DNA from: VAZQ01 sp963827585
Lineage (GTDB): Bacteria > Pseudomonadota > Alphaproteobacteria > Rhizobiales > Xanthobacteraceae
Direction of reading: 5' to 3'
Assembly: GCA_963827585.1 (NCBI GenBank)
Contig: CAWHCK010000046.1
Span: 124,001 to 188,000, forward strand
Length of the DNA: 64,000 nt
The notes beneath the pieces were generated by a model. That model searched no databases. It worked only from the letters and a program-made list of their open reading frames with translations, and was not told the origin of the DNA. Shown piece by piece: positions 1 to 8,914 of the stretch. Numbering within the stretch: position 1 is the first letter of the stretch; each line of letters starts with the position of its first letter. Position numbers and translations under genes: made by a program.

Positions 1-1259
1 TAGGCGAGGGCATTCGGCATCGGCTCGCGCTCGGCGCGGTCGATCAGCGGCCAGGGTGTCGCGCTTGCCGTGGCCGCCGGATCGGCGCTGGCGGTTGCAA
101 CGGTGCCGGCGCGCCGCGAAGCAGCGGTTGATGTCGCGCGCGCGGCGCCGACCTGCGGCGCATCCGCCGGTTCGGCGCTCGGTCCCCGCCAATAGCCACG
201 GTCGTTGATGATGTCGTTCGCCGAGACGTCCGTCTGCGCGACCACGCCGGTTGCCTGGGCAATGCGCACGGGCTTGGAGGTCGTGGAGGCGACCGCGTAG
301 CCGGCAGGTACCGGAACATCAGCCAAGCCCGCGGAGGCGACCGCGTAACGCTCGGGCCCCTTGACCACCGTCGTCGTCGCGGATGCGACCTGGGTCTCCG
401 GTCGGGCGGGTTTGGCCTGCGGGAGCCGCACCTTGTCGCCACCCGCTGCAGCAACGACAGCCGGCTTCTCAGCCGGCGCGCGCGGCGTTGCAGCGGCCTT
501 GGCGCGCGCGGCTGCCGCCGCCGCGTTGTCTTCCGCCTCGTCCCTGCCGCCGCCGAAGAGCGCGGCGAGGAAGCTCGGCATGCGGCTGCGCTCGGCGTGC
601 GTCATCGACCCATCCGAGGCGGATCGGCTATTGAGCTGTCCCTTCGACAGCACGCTTGCAAGCTGCTCCTCCGGCATGCGCGGCCAATGCCGCACGCTGC
701 CTGTGTCCATGTGCACGAAGGGCGCTCCCGATGTCGGGTAGTAGCCGACGCCCCCGCGTTGCGCCCGCAAGCCGGCTGCGCGCAATTGCTCGAGCGGCAC
801 GCCCGGAATGTAGAAGTCGATGGCCTTGCCGAGCATGTGCTGGCTGTGTTGGGCCACGCCGCTGGAGCGCCGCCGCAACATGGAATTGGTCTCGGGCGAA
901 CGGAAGCCGCAGACCACCCAGATCGGCTCCTTGGCGCCGACCTCGCGGTGAACCTCCCACAGAAGATCGATCAGATGGGGATCCATCTTGATCTCTTCCG
1001 ATTCCCGCCAGTCGCGCATCAGATGGTTGATTTTCCTGAGCGCGTCTTCGTCGTAGCGGCCGTTCACCTTGTAGGTGACGGAGAGATCCTCACCGGTGTG
1101 AATTTGATGGAAGGAGATCTTTCGTGTCTCGCCGTTGGCCTGGGCGTTCTGCAAGCTCTCGCAGCCGAAAAAGACGAGAAGAGCGGCGATGCTGCAGCAG
1201 TAGCCCGCCCGGGCCGAACGCAAGGACAATGGATTCCTGTGCGCGACTTTGACCGTCAC
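1..1259 (-). CDS. DUF882 / M15-type murein endopeptidase, C-terminus cut by window edge
   Basis: A continuous reading frame runs from a GTG at 1259 to the window edge without a stop. An N-terminal hydrophobic segment ending in FFGC suggests export, possibly as a lipoprotein. The folded domain (about residues 40-190) has the DUF882/YcbK pattern: VVCGFRSPETN, then HSQHMLGKAIDF and FVHMD, giving the His/Asp zinc ligands of peptidase M15A, a family that trims peptidoglycan peptides. After it comes a tail of more than 200 residues rich in Ala, Pro and Arg, with a repeated GYAVAS/RYAVAS motif, probably disordered. A TTG at 1229 preceded by AGGAA is an alternative start. The next gene upstream is an L,D-transpeptidase on the same strand, so both may act on the cell wall. 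Confidence 0.8.
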   Translation of the reverse strand, partial: MTVKVAHRNPLSLRSARAGYCCSIAALLVFFGCESLQNAQANGETRKISFHQIHTGEDLSVTYKVNGRYDEDALRKINHLMRDWRESEEIKMDPHLIDLLWEVHREVGAKEPIWVVCGFRSPETNSMLRRRSSGVAQHSQHMLGKAIDFYIPGVPLEQLRAAGLRAQRGGVGYYPTSGAPFVHMDTGSVRHWPRMPEEQLASVLSKGQLNSRSASDGSMTHAERSRMPSFLAALFGGGRDEAEDNAAAAAARAKAAATPRAPAEKPAVVAAAGGDKVRLPQAKPARPETQVASATTTVVKGPERYAVASAGLADVPVPAGYAVASTTSKPVRIAQATGVVAQTDVSANDIINDRGYWRGPSAEPADAPQVGAARATSTAASRRAGTVATASADPAATASATPWPLIDRAEREPMPNALA

Positions 1260-1543
1260 GTGCCAACCCGCATGATGGTGCGTCGATGCCCCCCGTCCGC
1301 GGCGAGCGCCGCTGACATAAGCTCCGTCATTCGCCGCAGCATGACTGCGACGACTACGGCTGACGCACTGCCAATTAGGGATGGGTTGACGCGAGGTTAG
1401 CGCACCCGTCCCCCCCGATGCACGAAGCGTGACAGGCGACTATGGCAAAAACTTGCTGCGGTTAACCACGTCGCAAATAATCGTTACCGGGCGCGTGACC
1501 AACGCCGCAGGCAAGCGAGCGGCGTTGGAACGAATCGGTCCGA

Positions 1544-3595
1544 TCAGCGCGTGATGCGGCCCGGCGGCACGGGCCTCGCTTGTGCCTGGGCGGGCCTGCC
1601 GCCGAAAAACGCCTCGAAGAACGAGAGCACGCGCGACGGCGGCGGCGCGGCAACGCGGCGTTGACCGCTCGAGGCGACCTCGTCGCGCTTGCGCTCCTGG
1701 ATCGGCTCGATGATGGCGCGCTCGCTCTTGATCGCCGCGATGGTGCGGCTGTCGATGTTGTAGACGTCGCGCCGCGTCTGCAGCTTGCCGGCCTCGTCGA
1801 CGAACGCGCTTTGATAGGTCAGGTGGACCCAGATCGGCACCGGCAATTGGATGTCCTGCTCGCCGCCGCCGAACATCCGCTTCACTTTGTCGGCGGTCCA
1901 GTTCTCGCTCGGTCGGGCGATATTGAACAGCACCTCGGCATATTTGGCCGGATCCTGCACGCGCATGCAGCCGTGGCTGTAGGCGCGTACATCATGCGCG
2001 AAAAAATGCTTGTCCGGGGTGTCGTGCTGATAGACCAGGAAGCGGTTGGGGAAGTTGAAACGGATGCGCCCGAGCGCATTGGCTTCGCCGGGCGGCTGAT
2101 AGATGTGCACGCTGCCGTCGCGATTGTAGATGACCTTGAGGCCCATGCGCGCCAGCACCGTCGGGTCCTGCTGGAGCGCCGGCAGATACTCGTTGTGCAC
2201 GATCGAGGGCGGCACGTTCCAGGTCGGATTGATGGTGATGTGTTTCATGTTCTCGGTGAGCAGCGGCGTCGGCATGTCCGTCTTGCCGATCACGATCCGC
2301 GTGGTCCAGGCCTGGGCGTCGTTGTGCATGACGCTGAGCGAGAAGTCCGGCAGATTGACGAGCACATGGGCCTTGCCGAGGTCGCGCGGATACCAGCGCC
2401 ACCGTTCCATGTTGGCGATGACCAGCTCGATCTGCTTGTCGCGCGACGGGCCGTTGAGCTCCTTGACCGTGCGCGAATCGAGGTTGCCGGTGGCCGGCAG
2501 CTCGTTGGCGCGCTGGAACTTCTTCACCGCCTCGGCGAGCTTGGCGTCATATTTGAGGTCGGACGCGTCGCCGGCGAGCCCGAGCTTGTCGCGCAGCAGC
2601 GGAACGCGCGGGTCTTCCATCGGCGCCTTGGCGTTGAGCTTGAGCACCTCTCCCTCGGCCAGCATTTTCGCGCCAGCCCCCTTGCCGCGCATCTGCGCGA
2701 GCACGGCCTTGAGCTTCTTGTAGGGCTCGTGCTGAGGGCTGAACTCGTCGAGCGCTTTGCCCGCGTCGGCGGCATCGGCCATCCTGGCCAGCACGTCGCT
2801 TTGTTCGGGCGGCGTTTGCGCCAGCTCCATATTGTGGCTGACGCGGGTATAGGGGAAGCGCCCGGCCTGCACGTGGCGGGCATAGGTGAGCACCGTCTGG
2901 CTGAGCTTGAGGTCGGCTTCGGCCAGCGCCTCGGGGCTCAGCCCGGCAAAATCCGGCGTCTTGTAGTCGTTGAGATCGAGGCCGTCGGCGTCGGCAGCCT
3001 TGAGGCGCGCAATCGCGGACTTGGCGCGCGCATTCCCGACGCCCTTGTCGAGCCACAACGGCGCAAAACCGCGATTCTGGTAGAAGGTCTCGGCCGCGCT
3101 GCGCTCTTTCTTGCTGGTGAAAATCTTGTCGGCCTTGGCGGCGAACAGGTCGCGAATCTTTTCCGCGACGGCGCGGTCAGCGGGGTCGAGCGCGGCCATC
3201 GGATCGGGCGCCACGGTCTGCTCGGTCGCGATCGTGGGTTTGGCCGGCGCTTCGCTCGGTGCGGCGCTCTCTTTCGGCGTCGAAACCTCTTTCGGGGCAG
3301 CTTCGCTCGGTGCAGCAGTCTGCTCCGATTTCACCGGCGCTTCGGCCGGCACGGCCGCCTGCGCGGGTGCGCGCGGGAGGTTGGTCGGCGCTGTCGAAGC
3401 GTTCGCTTCCATCCTCGGCGCCGCCGGTATCGCACTTGTGCCGGCAGCCACGGGCGGAGCCGGCTGGCCGATGACCGTCATCGGTCCGACCGACGAATCG
3501 CCGGCCTCTTGCGCCATGGCGACGCCGATTCGGGCCGTCAGAATCAGGACCAGGGCCGTGCTCGCCAAGATGCGTCGGCAACGGGGGCCGCTCAT
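1544..3595 (-). CDS. L,D-transpeptidase (YkuD/ErfK family) with peptidoglycan-binding domain
   Basis: Predicted periplasmic enzyme of 683 residues that makes or edits 3-3 peptidoglycan crosslinks or anchors proteins to murein. I chose the ATG at 3595 because GGGGAG lies just upstream and a signal peptide (ending VAMAQE) starts there; the frame is open further upstream but without signal features. A long Ala/Pro/Glu-rich linker follows, then a scaffold domain (about 155-250), a PG_binding_1-like segment (about 345-380, VKKFQRANELPATG) and the YkuD catalytic domain, with the SHGCMR motif placing the catalytic Cys near residue 543. The C-terminus is basic and Pro/Ala-rich. The long N-terminal linker is unusual but seen in other alphaproteobacterial members. 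Confidence 0.93.
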   Translation of the reverse strand: MSGPRCRRILASTALVLILTARIGVAMAQEAGDSSVGPMTVIGQPAPPVAAGTSAIPAAPRMEANASTAPTNLPRAPAQAAVPAEAPVKSEQTAAPSEAAPKEVSTPKESAAPSEAPAKPTIATEQTVAPDPMAALDPADRAVAEKIRDLFAAKADKIFTSKKERSAAETFYQNRGFAPLWLDKGVGNARAKSAIARLKAADADGLDLNDYKTPDFAGLSPEALAEADLKLSQTVLTYARHVQAGRFPYTRVSHNMELAQTPPEQSDVLARMADAADAGKALDEFSPQHEPYKKLKAVLAQMRGKGAGAKMLAEGEVLKLNAKAPMEDPRVPLLRDKLGLAGDASDLKYDAKLAEAVKKFQRANELPATGNLDSRTVKELNGPSRDKQIELVIANMERWRWYPRDLGKAHVLVNLPDFSLSVMHNDAQAWTTRIVIGKTDMPTPLLTENMKHITINPTWNVPPSIVHNEYLPALQQDPTVLARMGLKVIYNRDGSVHIYQPPGEANALGRIRFNFPNRFLVYQHDTPDKHFFAHDVRAYSHGCMRVQDPAKYAEVLFNIARPSENWTADKVKRMFGGGEQDIQLPVPIWVHLTYQSAFVDEAGKLQTRRDVYNIDSRTIAAIKSERAIIEPIQERKRDEVASSGQRRVAAPPPSRVLSFFEAFFGGRPAQAQARPVPPGRITR

Positions 3596-3807
3596 CAGGA
3601 ATCTCCCCAAGTTCCAGCGGGACCGTGGTTGCGTGCTGGCCCCACGTTCAAATTCATCTGCGCCCGTACGGTTCCGAGACTGACTTGAATTCTCCGATCG
3701 AGGCAACAGCTTGCCGCTAAGGTTGACGGCGAATGTGGTCGATTTTGGCGCGCTGTTACTCGCTTGCAACGTGTTGGGCCTGATGCCCTCCCCGGTAGGT
3801 CAGCCGA

Positions 3808-4146
3808 CTACCATGCAGGCGTTTCTACGCGCGGTATGCGGGCATCGAGCCCGAGCGAATCGAGCTTGCGATAAAGCGTCGAGCGCCCGATGTGCAACCG
3901 GCGCGCGACCTCGGACATCTGTCCGCCATAATGTCTGATGGCAAACCTGATGGCTTCGGCCTCGATGGCATCGAGAGGACGCATGTGGCCGTTCGCATCG
4001 AGCAGCTCGAGCGCCGCGGCGGCGGGCAGGGCGACTGCTGTGGCAAGGCAAGGCGCGAGCGGCGGTGTCTCGCTACCGGCCGCTATTGCCGCTGCGCGCT
4101 TGAAGGACAGCATGCCGGAGCGGCTTTTCCTGATCCGCTCGCCCAT
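3808..4146 (-). CDS. Stand-alone Fis-type helix-turn-helix protein
   Basis: A 112-residue protein whose last 45 residues are a Fis/HTH_8 domain (PLDAIEAEAIRFAIRHYGGQ, then SEVARRLHIGRSTLYRKLDSL). This is the DNA-binding end normally attached to an AAA+ sigma-54 activator domain, but no AAA+ domain is present; the first 60 residues are basic then Ala-rich. The ATG at 4146 has GAGG eight bases upstream; a GTG at 4185 is less likely. It could be a decayed NtrC-class regulator or a bona fide small regulator. Target unknown; its neighbours are the L,D-transpeptidase and the P-type ATPase. Confidence 0.75.
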   Translation of the reverse strand: MGERIRKSRSGMLSFKRAAAIAAGSETPPLAPCLATAVALPAAAALELLDANGHMRPLDAIEAEAIRFAIRHYGGQMSEVARRLHIGRSTLYRKLDSLGLDARIPRVETPAW

Positions 4147-4342
4147 GATGCGACCTCGGAGCAACCGTGTGCCGAATTGGGGCACAGTCGCCGAGTTGGG
4201 TTAACGCTTCGATAAAGTGCGCGAGCGATCGCGCCGGACCGGTCGCACGCTCCAAAACGAAATGGCGTGTTCCCGCAAAGCAGGCAGGAGCACGTCATGC
4301 GCCCGGCGCCCTCAGGCACCAACGGTCTGGCTCGCAGCGCCC

Positions 4343-7324
4343 TCACGCGCGCGACGGCGATTCGCCGTGAACGGTTTTTCCCAACGCGGCGGGCGCAGCC
4401 CGGCGTTCCATGCGCAGCACGACTTTGACCACCTCCATGCCGATCAGCAGCGTGGCGGCGACGCCCGTCGCGATCGCCCAATCCCGCGCCGACAGCGGCA
4501 CCGTATGGAATGCCGTCTGCAGGAACGGCACATAGATCACCAGCACGTGCATGAACAGCGACAGCGCCACCGCGGCCATCAGCCATTTATTGTCGAAGAA
4601 CCCGCTGAAGGCGCTGCGCCAGGTCGAGCGGCAGTTGTACACGTTGAAGAGCTGGAACATCATCAGCGTGGTAAAGGCCATGGTGCGGGCGTGCATCTCG
4701 TCGGCCACGTTCGGTCCAGTACCTTGCGCAAACAGCGTGAACAGCCCGCCGGGATAATAGGCGTCGAGCACCGCGATCGTACCGACCATCATCACGAAGC
4801 CGATCGCGGCGAGGCGCCACCAGTCCTGCGCGGTGAGCACGCCCCTGCCGCGGCTTCGCGGTGCCCGGTCCATCACGTCGGGGTCCTTGGGGTCGATGCC
4901 GAGCGCGAGCGCGGGCGGCCCGTCGGTGATCAGGTTGATCCAGAGGAGTTGCGCGGCGAGCAGCGGAAGGAACAGCCCGGGCTCCGCCGACGTGAGGCCG
5001 AGCATGCCCGCAAACATCACGCCCGCGAACATCGTGAGCAATTCGCCGGCGTTCGAGGACAAGAGATAGACCAGATATTTGCGGATATTGTCGTAGATCC
5101 CGCGCCCTTCCTCGATGGCCTTGACGATGCTGGCGAAATTATCGTCGGTCAGCACCATGTCGGCGGCCTCTTTCGAGACGTCCGTGCCGGTGATGCCCAT
5201 GGCGACGCCGATATTGGCGGTCTTGAGCGCGGGCGCGTCATTGATGCCGTCGCCGGTCATGGCGACGATGTGGCCCTTGCGCTGGAGCGCGCCGACGATG
5301 CGCAGCTTGTGCTCGGGGTCGACGCGGGCGAACACGCGCACCTGCTCGACGATTGCGTCGAGCTCGGCATCTCCCATGGTGCGCAGCTCGGTCCCGGTCA
5401 CCAGCCGCGCGCCCGGCTCGAAGATTTCGAGCTCGCGCGCAATCGCCTCGGCGGTCGCCGGATGGTCGCCCGTGATCATCACCGAGCGGATATGCGCATG
5501 CTTGGCGGTGGCAACGGCGACCTTGGCCTCGGCCCGCGGCGGGTCGATCATGCCGACCAGGCCGAGCAGCACGAGGTCGTCCTCGATGCTGTCGGGCAGC
5601 TCGATGTGGTCCGGGACCTCCCCGTGCGGGCCGAGACCCAGCGATGCGGCCGGCACGGTACGGGTGGCGATGGCCAGGGTGCGAAGCGCCTGACCGGCCA
5701 GCGCGTCGTTGCGCCGGGACAGATCGGCGCGGCGCTCATCGCCGAGGGGCACGGCCTTGCCGTCCTCCCACAAATAGCGGGTGCTCGCGAGCAGAACCTC
5801 GGGCGCGCCTTTGACGAACACGCGCAACTCGGCAGGGTTGTCGCGATCGAGATGAATCGTGGTGTGGCGCTTGCGTTCCGAGGTGAAGGGGACCTCCGCG
5901 ATCCGCGGGAAGCGCGCAAGCTCGCCTTCGACCACGCCGAACTTGCGTGCCACGACAATGAGCGCGCCTTCGGTCGGGTCGCCCTGCACCCGCCAGCGTC
6001 CCTCGCTGTTGGTGAGCGCGGCATCGTTGGCGAGCGCCGCCGCACGCAGCGTTTGCGCGACGGCTTCGCGAACCGGCGAGCTTTCCGCCAGCGGGGCGCC
6101 CTTGGCGGTGAAGTTGCCCTCGGGGATGTAGCCGCTGCCGTCAACGTCGACCAGTTCGCTGGCGGTGGCGATCGCCCGCACGGTCATCTCGTTGCGCGTC
6201 AGTGTGCCGGTCTTGTCGGAGCAGATCACGGTCGCGGCGCCGAGCGTTTCGACCGCCGGGAGCTTGCGCACGATGGCGTTGGCCGCCGCCATGCGCCGTA
6301 CCCCGAGACTCAGTCCCACCGTGACGATCGCCGGCAGCGCCTCCGGAATCGCCGCCACCGCGAGCGCTACGGCGAACAGGAACAAGCTAAGAACGACATT
6401 GAGATTCATGACCGGAGTGCTGAGCATGCCGGTCGCGAATACGATCGCGCAAATCCCCAGCATGATGATGCTCAGGCGCTTGCCGGTGCGGTCGAGCTCT
6501 TGCTGCAGCGGCGTGGGCTCCTTTTCGGCAGCTTCGAGAAGCCCCGCGATGCGGCCGACCTCGGTTCCCATCCCGGTCGCCACAACCACGGCCCGGCCGC
6601 GCCCATAGGTCGCGACCGTGCTCGAGAACAGCATGTTTCGCTGGTCGCCGATCCCGACATCGCCGTCGATCGGCTGAATTTCCTTCGCCACCGGTACGCT
6701 CTCGCCGGTCAGGGGAGCCTCGTCGGTCTGCAGATTGGCATTCTCGATGAGGCGGGCGTCCGCCGGGATGCGATCCCCGGCCTCGACCATGACGATGTCG
6801 CCGGGAACGATCTGATCGGCCACGATCCGCTGGCGCTCGCCGTCGCGGATCACGGTCGACTCGGGCGCGGCAAGGGCCATCAGCGCGCGAACGGAGCGCT
6901 CGGCGCGCGACTCCTGGAAGAAGCCGAGCAAGGCGTTGAGCACGACGATGAGCAGGATGACGATCGCCTCGTAAGGCAGGGCGGTCTCGCGCGGATCCTG
7001 CAGCAGCCACTCGGCCATGGAGATGACGGTGGCGACCAGCAGGATGATCACCAGGAAGTTCTGGAACTGCTCGAGCAACCGCGTCCACCACGGCGTCTCC
7101 GGGGCGCTCTTGAGCCGGTTCGGACCGTATTGCTCCAGGCGCCGCTCCGCCTCCGCTCGGCTCAGGCCGTGCCCGACATCCGAGCCCAGCGCCGCGACCA
7201 CAGCCTGCGCCGGCTCGCGATGGGGTGCGATCGCAGGCCCGCCCGCAGGTCCGGCGCCAGGGCTGGCCGCGGGATGCGCCGGCTGCGAGGTCGCGATGGC
7301 GGTCGACGTTTGATGCAGGTTCAC
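4343..7324 (-). CDS. P-type ATPase, type IIA (Ca2+-like cation pump)
   Basis: Inner-membrane ATP-driven cation pump of 993 residues. Visible in order: N-terminal cation-ATPase domain, TM1-2, actuator domain with LTGES, TM3-4 with AIPEALPA (the TM4 cation-binding glutamate), DKTGTLT with the phosphorylated Asp at residue 370, a nucleotide-binding domain, TGDGINDAPALK near 690, then TM5-10. NLITDGPPALAL in TM6 keeps the Asn and Asp that coordinate Ca2+ in SERCA-type pumps, and TM5 has SSNAGE, so Ca2+ (or Mn2+) export is the best guess rather than heavy metals. The start is a GTG with GGGGA about nine bases upstream. No regulator is obviously linked. Confidence 0.93.
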   Translation of the reverse strand: MNLHQTSTAIATSQPAHPAASPGAGPAGGPAIAPHREPAQAVVAALGSDVGHGLSRAEAERRLEQYGPNRLKSAPETPWWTRLLEQFQNFLVIILLVATVISMAEWLLQDPRETALPYEAIVILLIVVLNALLGFFQESRAERSVRALMALAAPESTVIRDGERQRIVADQIVPGDIVMVEAGDRIPADARLIENANLQTDEAPLTGESVPVAKEIQPIDGDVGIGDQRNMLFSSTVATYGRGRAVVVATGMGTEVGRIAGLLEAAEKEPTPLQQELDRTGKRLSIIMLGICAIVFATGMLSTPVMNLNVVLSLFLFAVALAVAAIPEALPAIVTVGLSLGVRRMAAANAIVRKLPAVETLGAATVICSDKTGTLTRNEMTVRAIATASELVDVDGSGYIPEGNFTAKGAPLAESSPVREAVAQTLRAAALANDAALTNSEGRWRVQGDPTEGALIVVARKFGVVEGELARFPRIAEVPFTSERKRHTTIHLDRDNPAELRVFVKGAPEVLLASTRYLWEDGKAVPLGDERRADLSRRNDALAGQALRTLAIATRTVPAASLGLGPHGEVPDHIELPDSIEDDLVLLGLVGMIDPPRAEAKVAVATAKHAHIRSVMITGDHPATAEAIARELEIFEPGARLVTGTELRTMGDAELDAIVEQVRVFARVDPEHKLRIVGALQRKGHIVAMTGDGINDAPALKTANIGVAMGITGTDVSKEAADMVLTDDNFASIVKAIEEGRGIYDNIRKYLVYLLSSNAGELLTMFAGVMFAGMLGLTSAEPGLFLPLLAAQLLWINLITDGPPALALGIDPKDPDVMDRAPRSRGRGVLTAQDWWRLAAIGFVMMVGTIAVLDAYYPGGLFTLFAQGTGPNVADEMHARTMAFTTLMMFQLFNVYNCRSTWRSAFSGFFDNKWLMAAVALSLFMHVLVIYVPFLQTAFHTVPLSARDWAIATGVAATLLIGMEVVKVVLRMERRAAPAALGKTVHGESPSRA

Positions 7325-7422
7325 GATGCAGTCCCCATGAGTTCATCGACGAGTTTGTCGACTGGCAAAGAGAGGCCCCTCGGCAATCAGACAAACCTGC
7401 CGACGGGGTGAGCGGTTGTTCT

Positions 7423-7785
7423 CTAGTGCTCGCGGCGCGCGCCTTCGACGAGCCGTACCATCTGATCGGGATCGACCTGCGAGGCCACGCAGATTCCGAA
7501 CAGCGTGAGCGCGCCCGCAACGTCCCAGTAGGTGACGTGGCTCTGCGCGCCGGCATGTTCCCAGCGCCACGCGACCAGGGCGACCAGGCACGCCATCACG
7601 AAGAAAAGCGTGCTGATCACCGGCAGCACCAGGTCGGCCTGGAGCATCGTCATGCACGCAGCCGAGGCGGCGAAGGCGGTGAGGACCGTCGCCGCGAACG
7701 TGGCCTCTGGACCACGCGCCCACGGGCCGGTTCGATGGCCAAGACTTCGATGGCCAAGACGCTTGGCCGGGTTGGTGATCGGCAT
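7423..7785 (-). CDS. Small membrane protein, three predicted TM segments
   Basis: Unrecognised protein of 120 residues. A basic N-terminus is followed by three hydrophobic stretches (about 27-45, 50-72 and 85-105) and a charged C-terminal tail ending EGARREH. The ATG at 7785 is chosen because GGAGAAG sits five bases upstream; an in-frame ATG at 7887 would add 34 hydrophilic residues and has only a weak AGAAG. It is divergent from the XRE regulator gene at 7969, so the two may share a control region, and it sits upstream of the cation ATPase on the same strand. Confidence 0.65.
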   Translation of the reverse strand: MPITNPAKRLGHRSLGHRTGPWARGPEATFAATVLTAFAASAACMTMLQADLVLPVISTLFFVMACLVALVAWRWEHAGAQSHVTYWDVAGALTLFGICVASQVDPDQMVRLVEGARREH

Positions 7786-7968
7786 TTGGCTTCTCCGCGG
7801 TCTGGTCGCAGCCTCCGCCCCGTCCGGCTCGCCCGATGCCGGTGGCTCGGGTTGCTGTTTGCGCAGCCGAATTGTGCTACTATGCATTTGGTCTTCTTTG
7901 ATTATTGATTGATAGTTTAGTAACTCTGAAACGTCGCGAGCGCAAGAAGGCGGCCGGCGGGGACATAG

Positions 7969-8262
7969 ATGCAATTCGCCAAGGCGGCGCCCGAGGCCAA
8001 GGAGTTGCGCCGGCGAGCGGGGACTTGGCTCAAGGAGCTGAGGAGCCGGGCCGGATTGTCGCAGGTCCAGCTCGCGGAGCGGCTGGGCCTCAAATATTAC
8101 ACCTTCGTTTCGCAGGTGGAGAACGGCTTTGGCCGCGTACCGACCGAAAGCATGGAGGCTTGGGCGCGGGCGCTCGGGATCGAGCCTGGGGTGTTCGCGC
8201 GCCGGCTGCTGTCCTATTACGACCCGGAACTTCATCGGTTGCTGTTCGAGGTGAAGAAATGA
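7969..8262 (+). CDS. XRE-family helix-turn-helix regulator
   Basis: A 97-residue DNA-binding protein with one Cro/C1-type HTH: LKELRSRAGLSQVQLAERLG, then YYTFVSQVENG, and RVPTESMEAWARALG as the closing helices. The fold occupies nearly the whole chain, so any ligand or partner sensing must come from another protein. Its stop overlaps the start of the next gene (ATGA), which makes translational coupling likely. An AT-rich intergenic stretch precedes it (about 7860-7968), shared with the divergent small membrane-protein gene. Confidence 0.85.
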   Translation: MQFAKAAPEAKELRRRAGTWLKELRSRAGLSQVQLAERLGLKYYTFVSQVENGFGRVPTESMEAWARALGIEPGVFARRLLSYYDPELHRLLFEVKK

Positions 8263-8711
8263 CGGTGATCGTGTTCGAGCCCAGGTTGCCGCAGCGCGAC
8301 GGCCCATGGCGCGCGAGCGAACTCAGTCAGATCGTGGAAAGCCTGGCACCCCAGCTCACCGGCGGCGAAGCCGGGGGATGGGACGTGGGTGAGACCGAGA
8401 TCGGCGACCCGCAATTCTATTTGCTCGGTCCGTCGCCGCATGACGAGTGCATCCTGTGCATCTCGCGTCTCGGCCGCGTCTATGTGTTGGAGGATGGAAG
8501 CGGGCAGGTTCTGTTCGAGCACAACAGTCTGGTCGCATTGGCCGAGCAGGCAAGATCGATCCTGCAGAAGAAAAAGGCGCAGATCGTCGCCCGCGCCGCG
8601 CTCATCTGGTGCGCCGTTCGGGAAGCCTTCGAAGAAAAGCTCGAAGCGGCGGTGGTGGAGGGGGAAGAGGTCTTGACACACTGCGTGCCGCAGCTCGCAG
8701 CCTTGGTGTGA
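8259..8711 (+). CDS. Conserved hypothetical protein coupled to the XRE regulator
   Basis: A soluble, acidic protein of 150 residues with no family I can name. Features seen: DPQFYLLGPSPHDECILCIS followed by GRVYVLEDGSG, which reads like a beta-rich core with a Cys pair, and a helical, Lys/Glu-rich second half. It begins with the ATG inside the ATGA that ends the XRE gene. The coupling suggests it modulates or is controlled with that regulator; function unknown. Confidence 0.7.
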   Translation: MTVIVFEPRLPQRDGPWRASELSQIVESLAPQLTGGEAGGWDVGETEIGDPQFYLLGPSPHDECILCISRLGRVYVLEDGSGQVLFEHNSLVALAEQARSILQKKKAQIVARAALIWCAVREAFEEKLEAAVVEGEEVLTHCVPQLAALV

Positions 8712-8914
8712 TCCGGTCCTGCGGCTCTTTGGCGGTGCCGAACGACGATTTGCCGGCGATTGTCGGGTGACAGTTTCATGAAATGATGGCGACGGTGTTG
8801 ACCCACGGCGGAGTAGCGCCATATGCATCATGCATGCGGTCGTGCCAAAAGGTACGGGCGTGGCCTGGTGGCGACGTAGTCGCGCGATGATCGATCAGTC
8901 CTTCACAAGTTGTC

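Noticed and set aside
4217..7411. Thousand-codon frame antisense to the P-type ATPase
   Set aside because: Same cause: mirror frame of a high-GC gene. The minus strand shows all P-type ATPase motifs.
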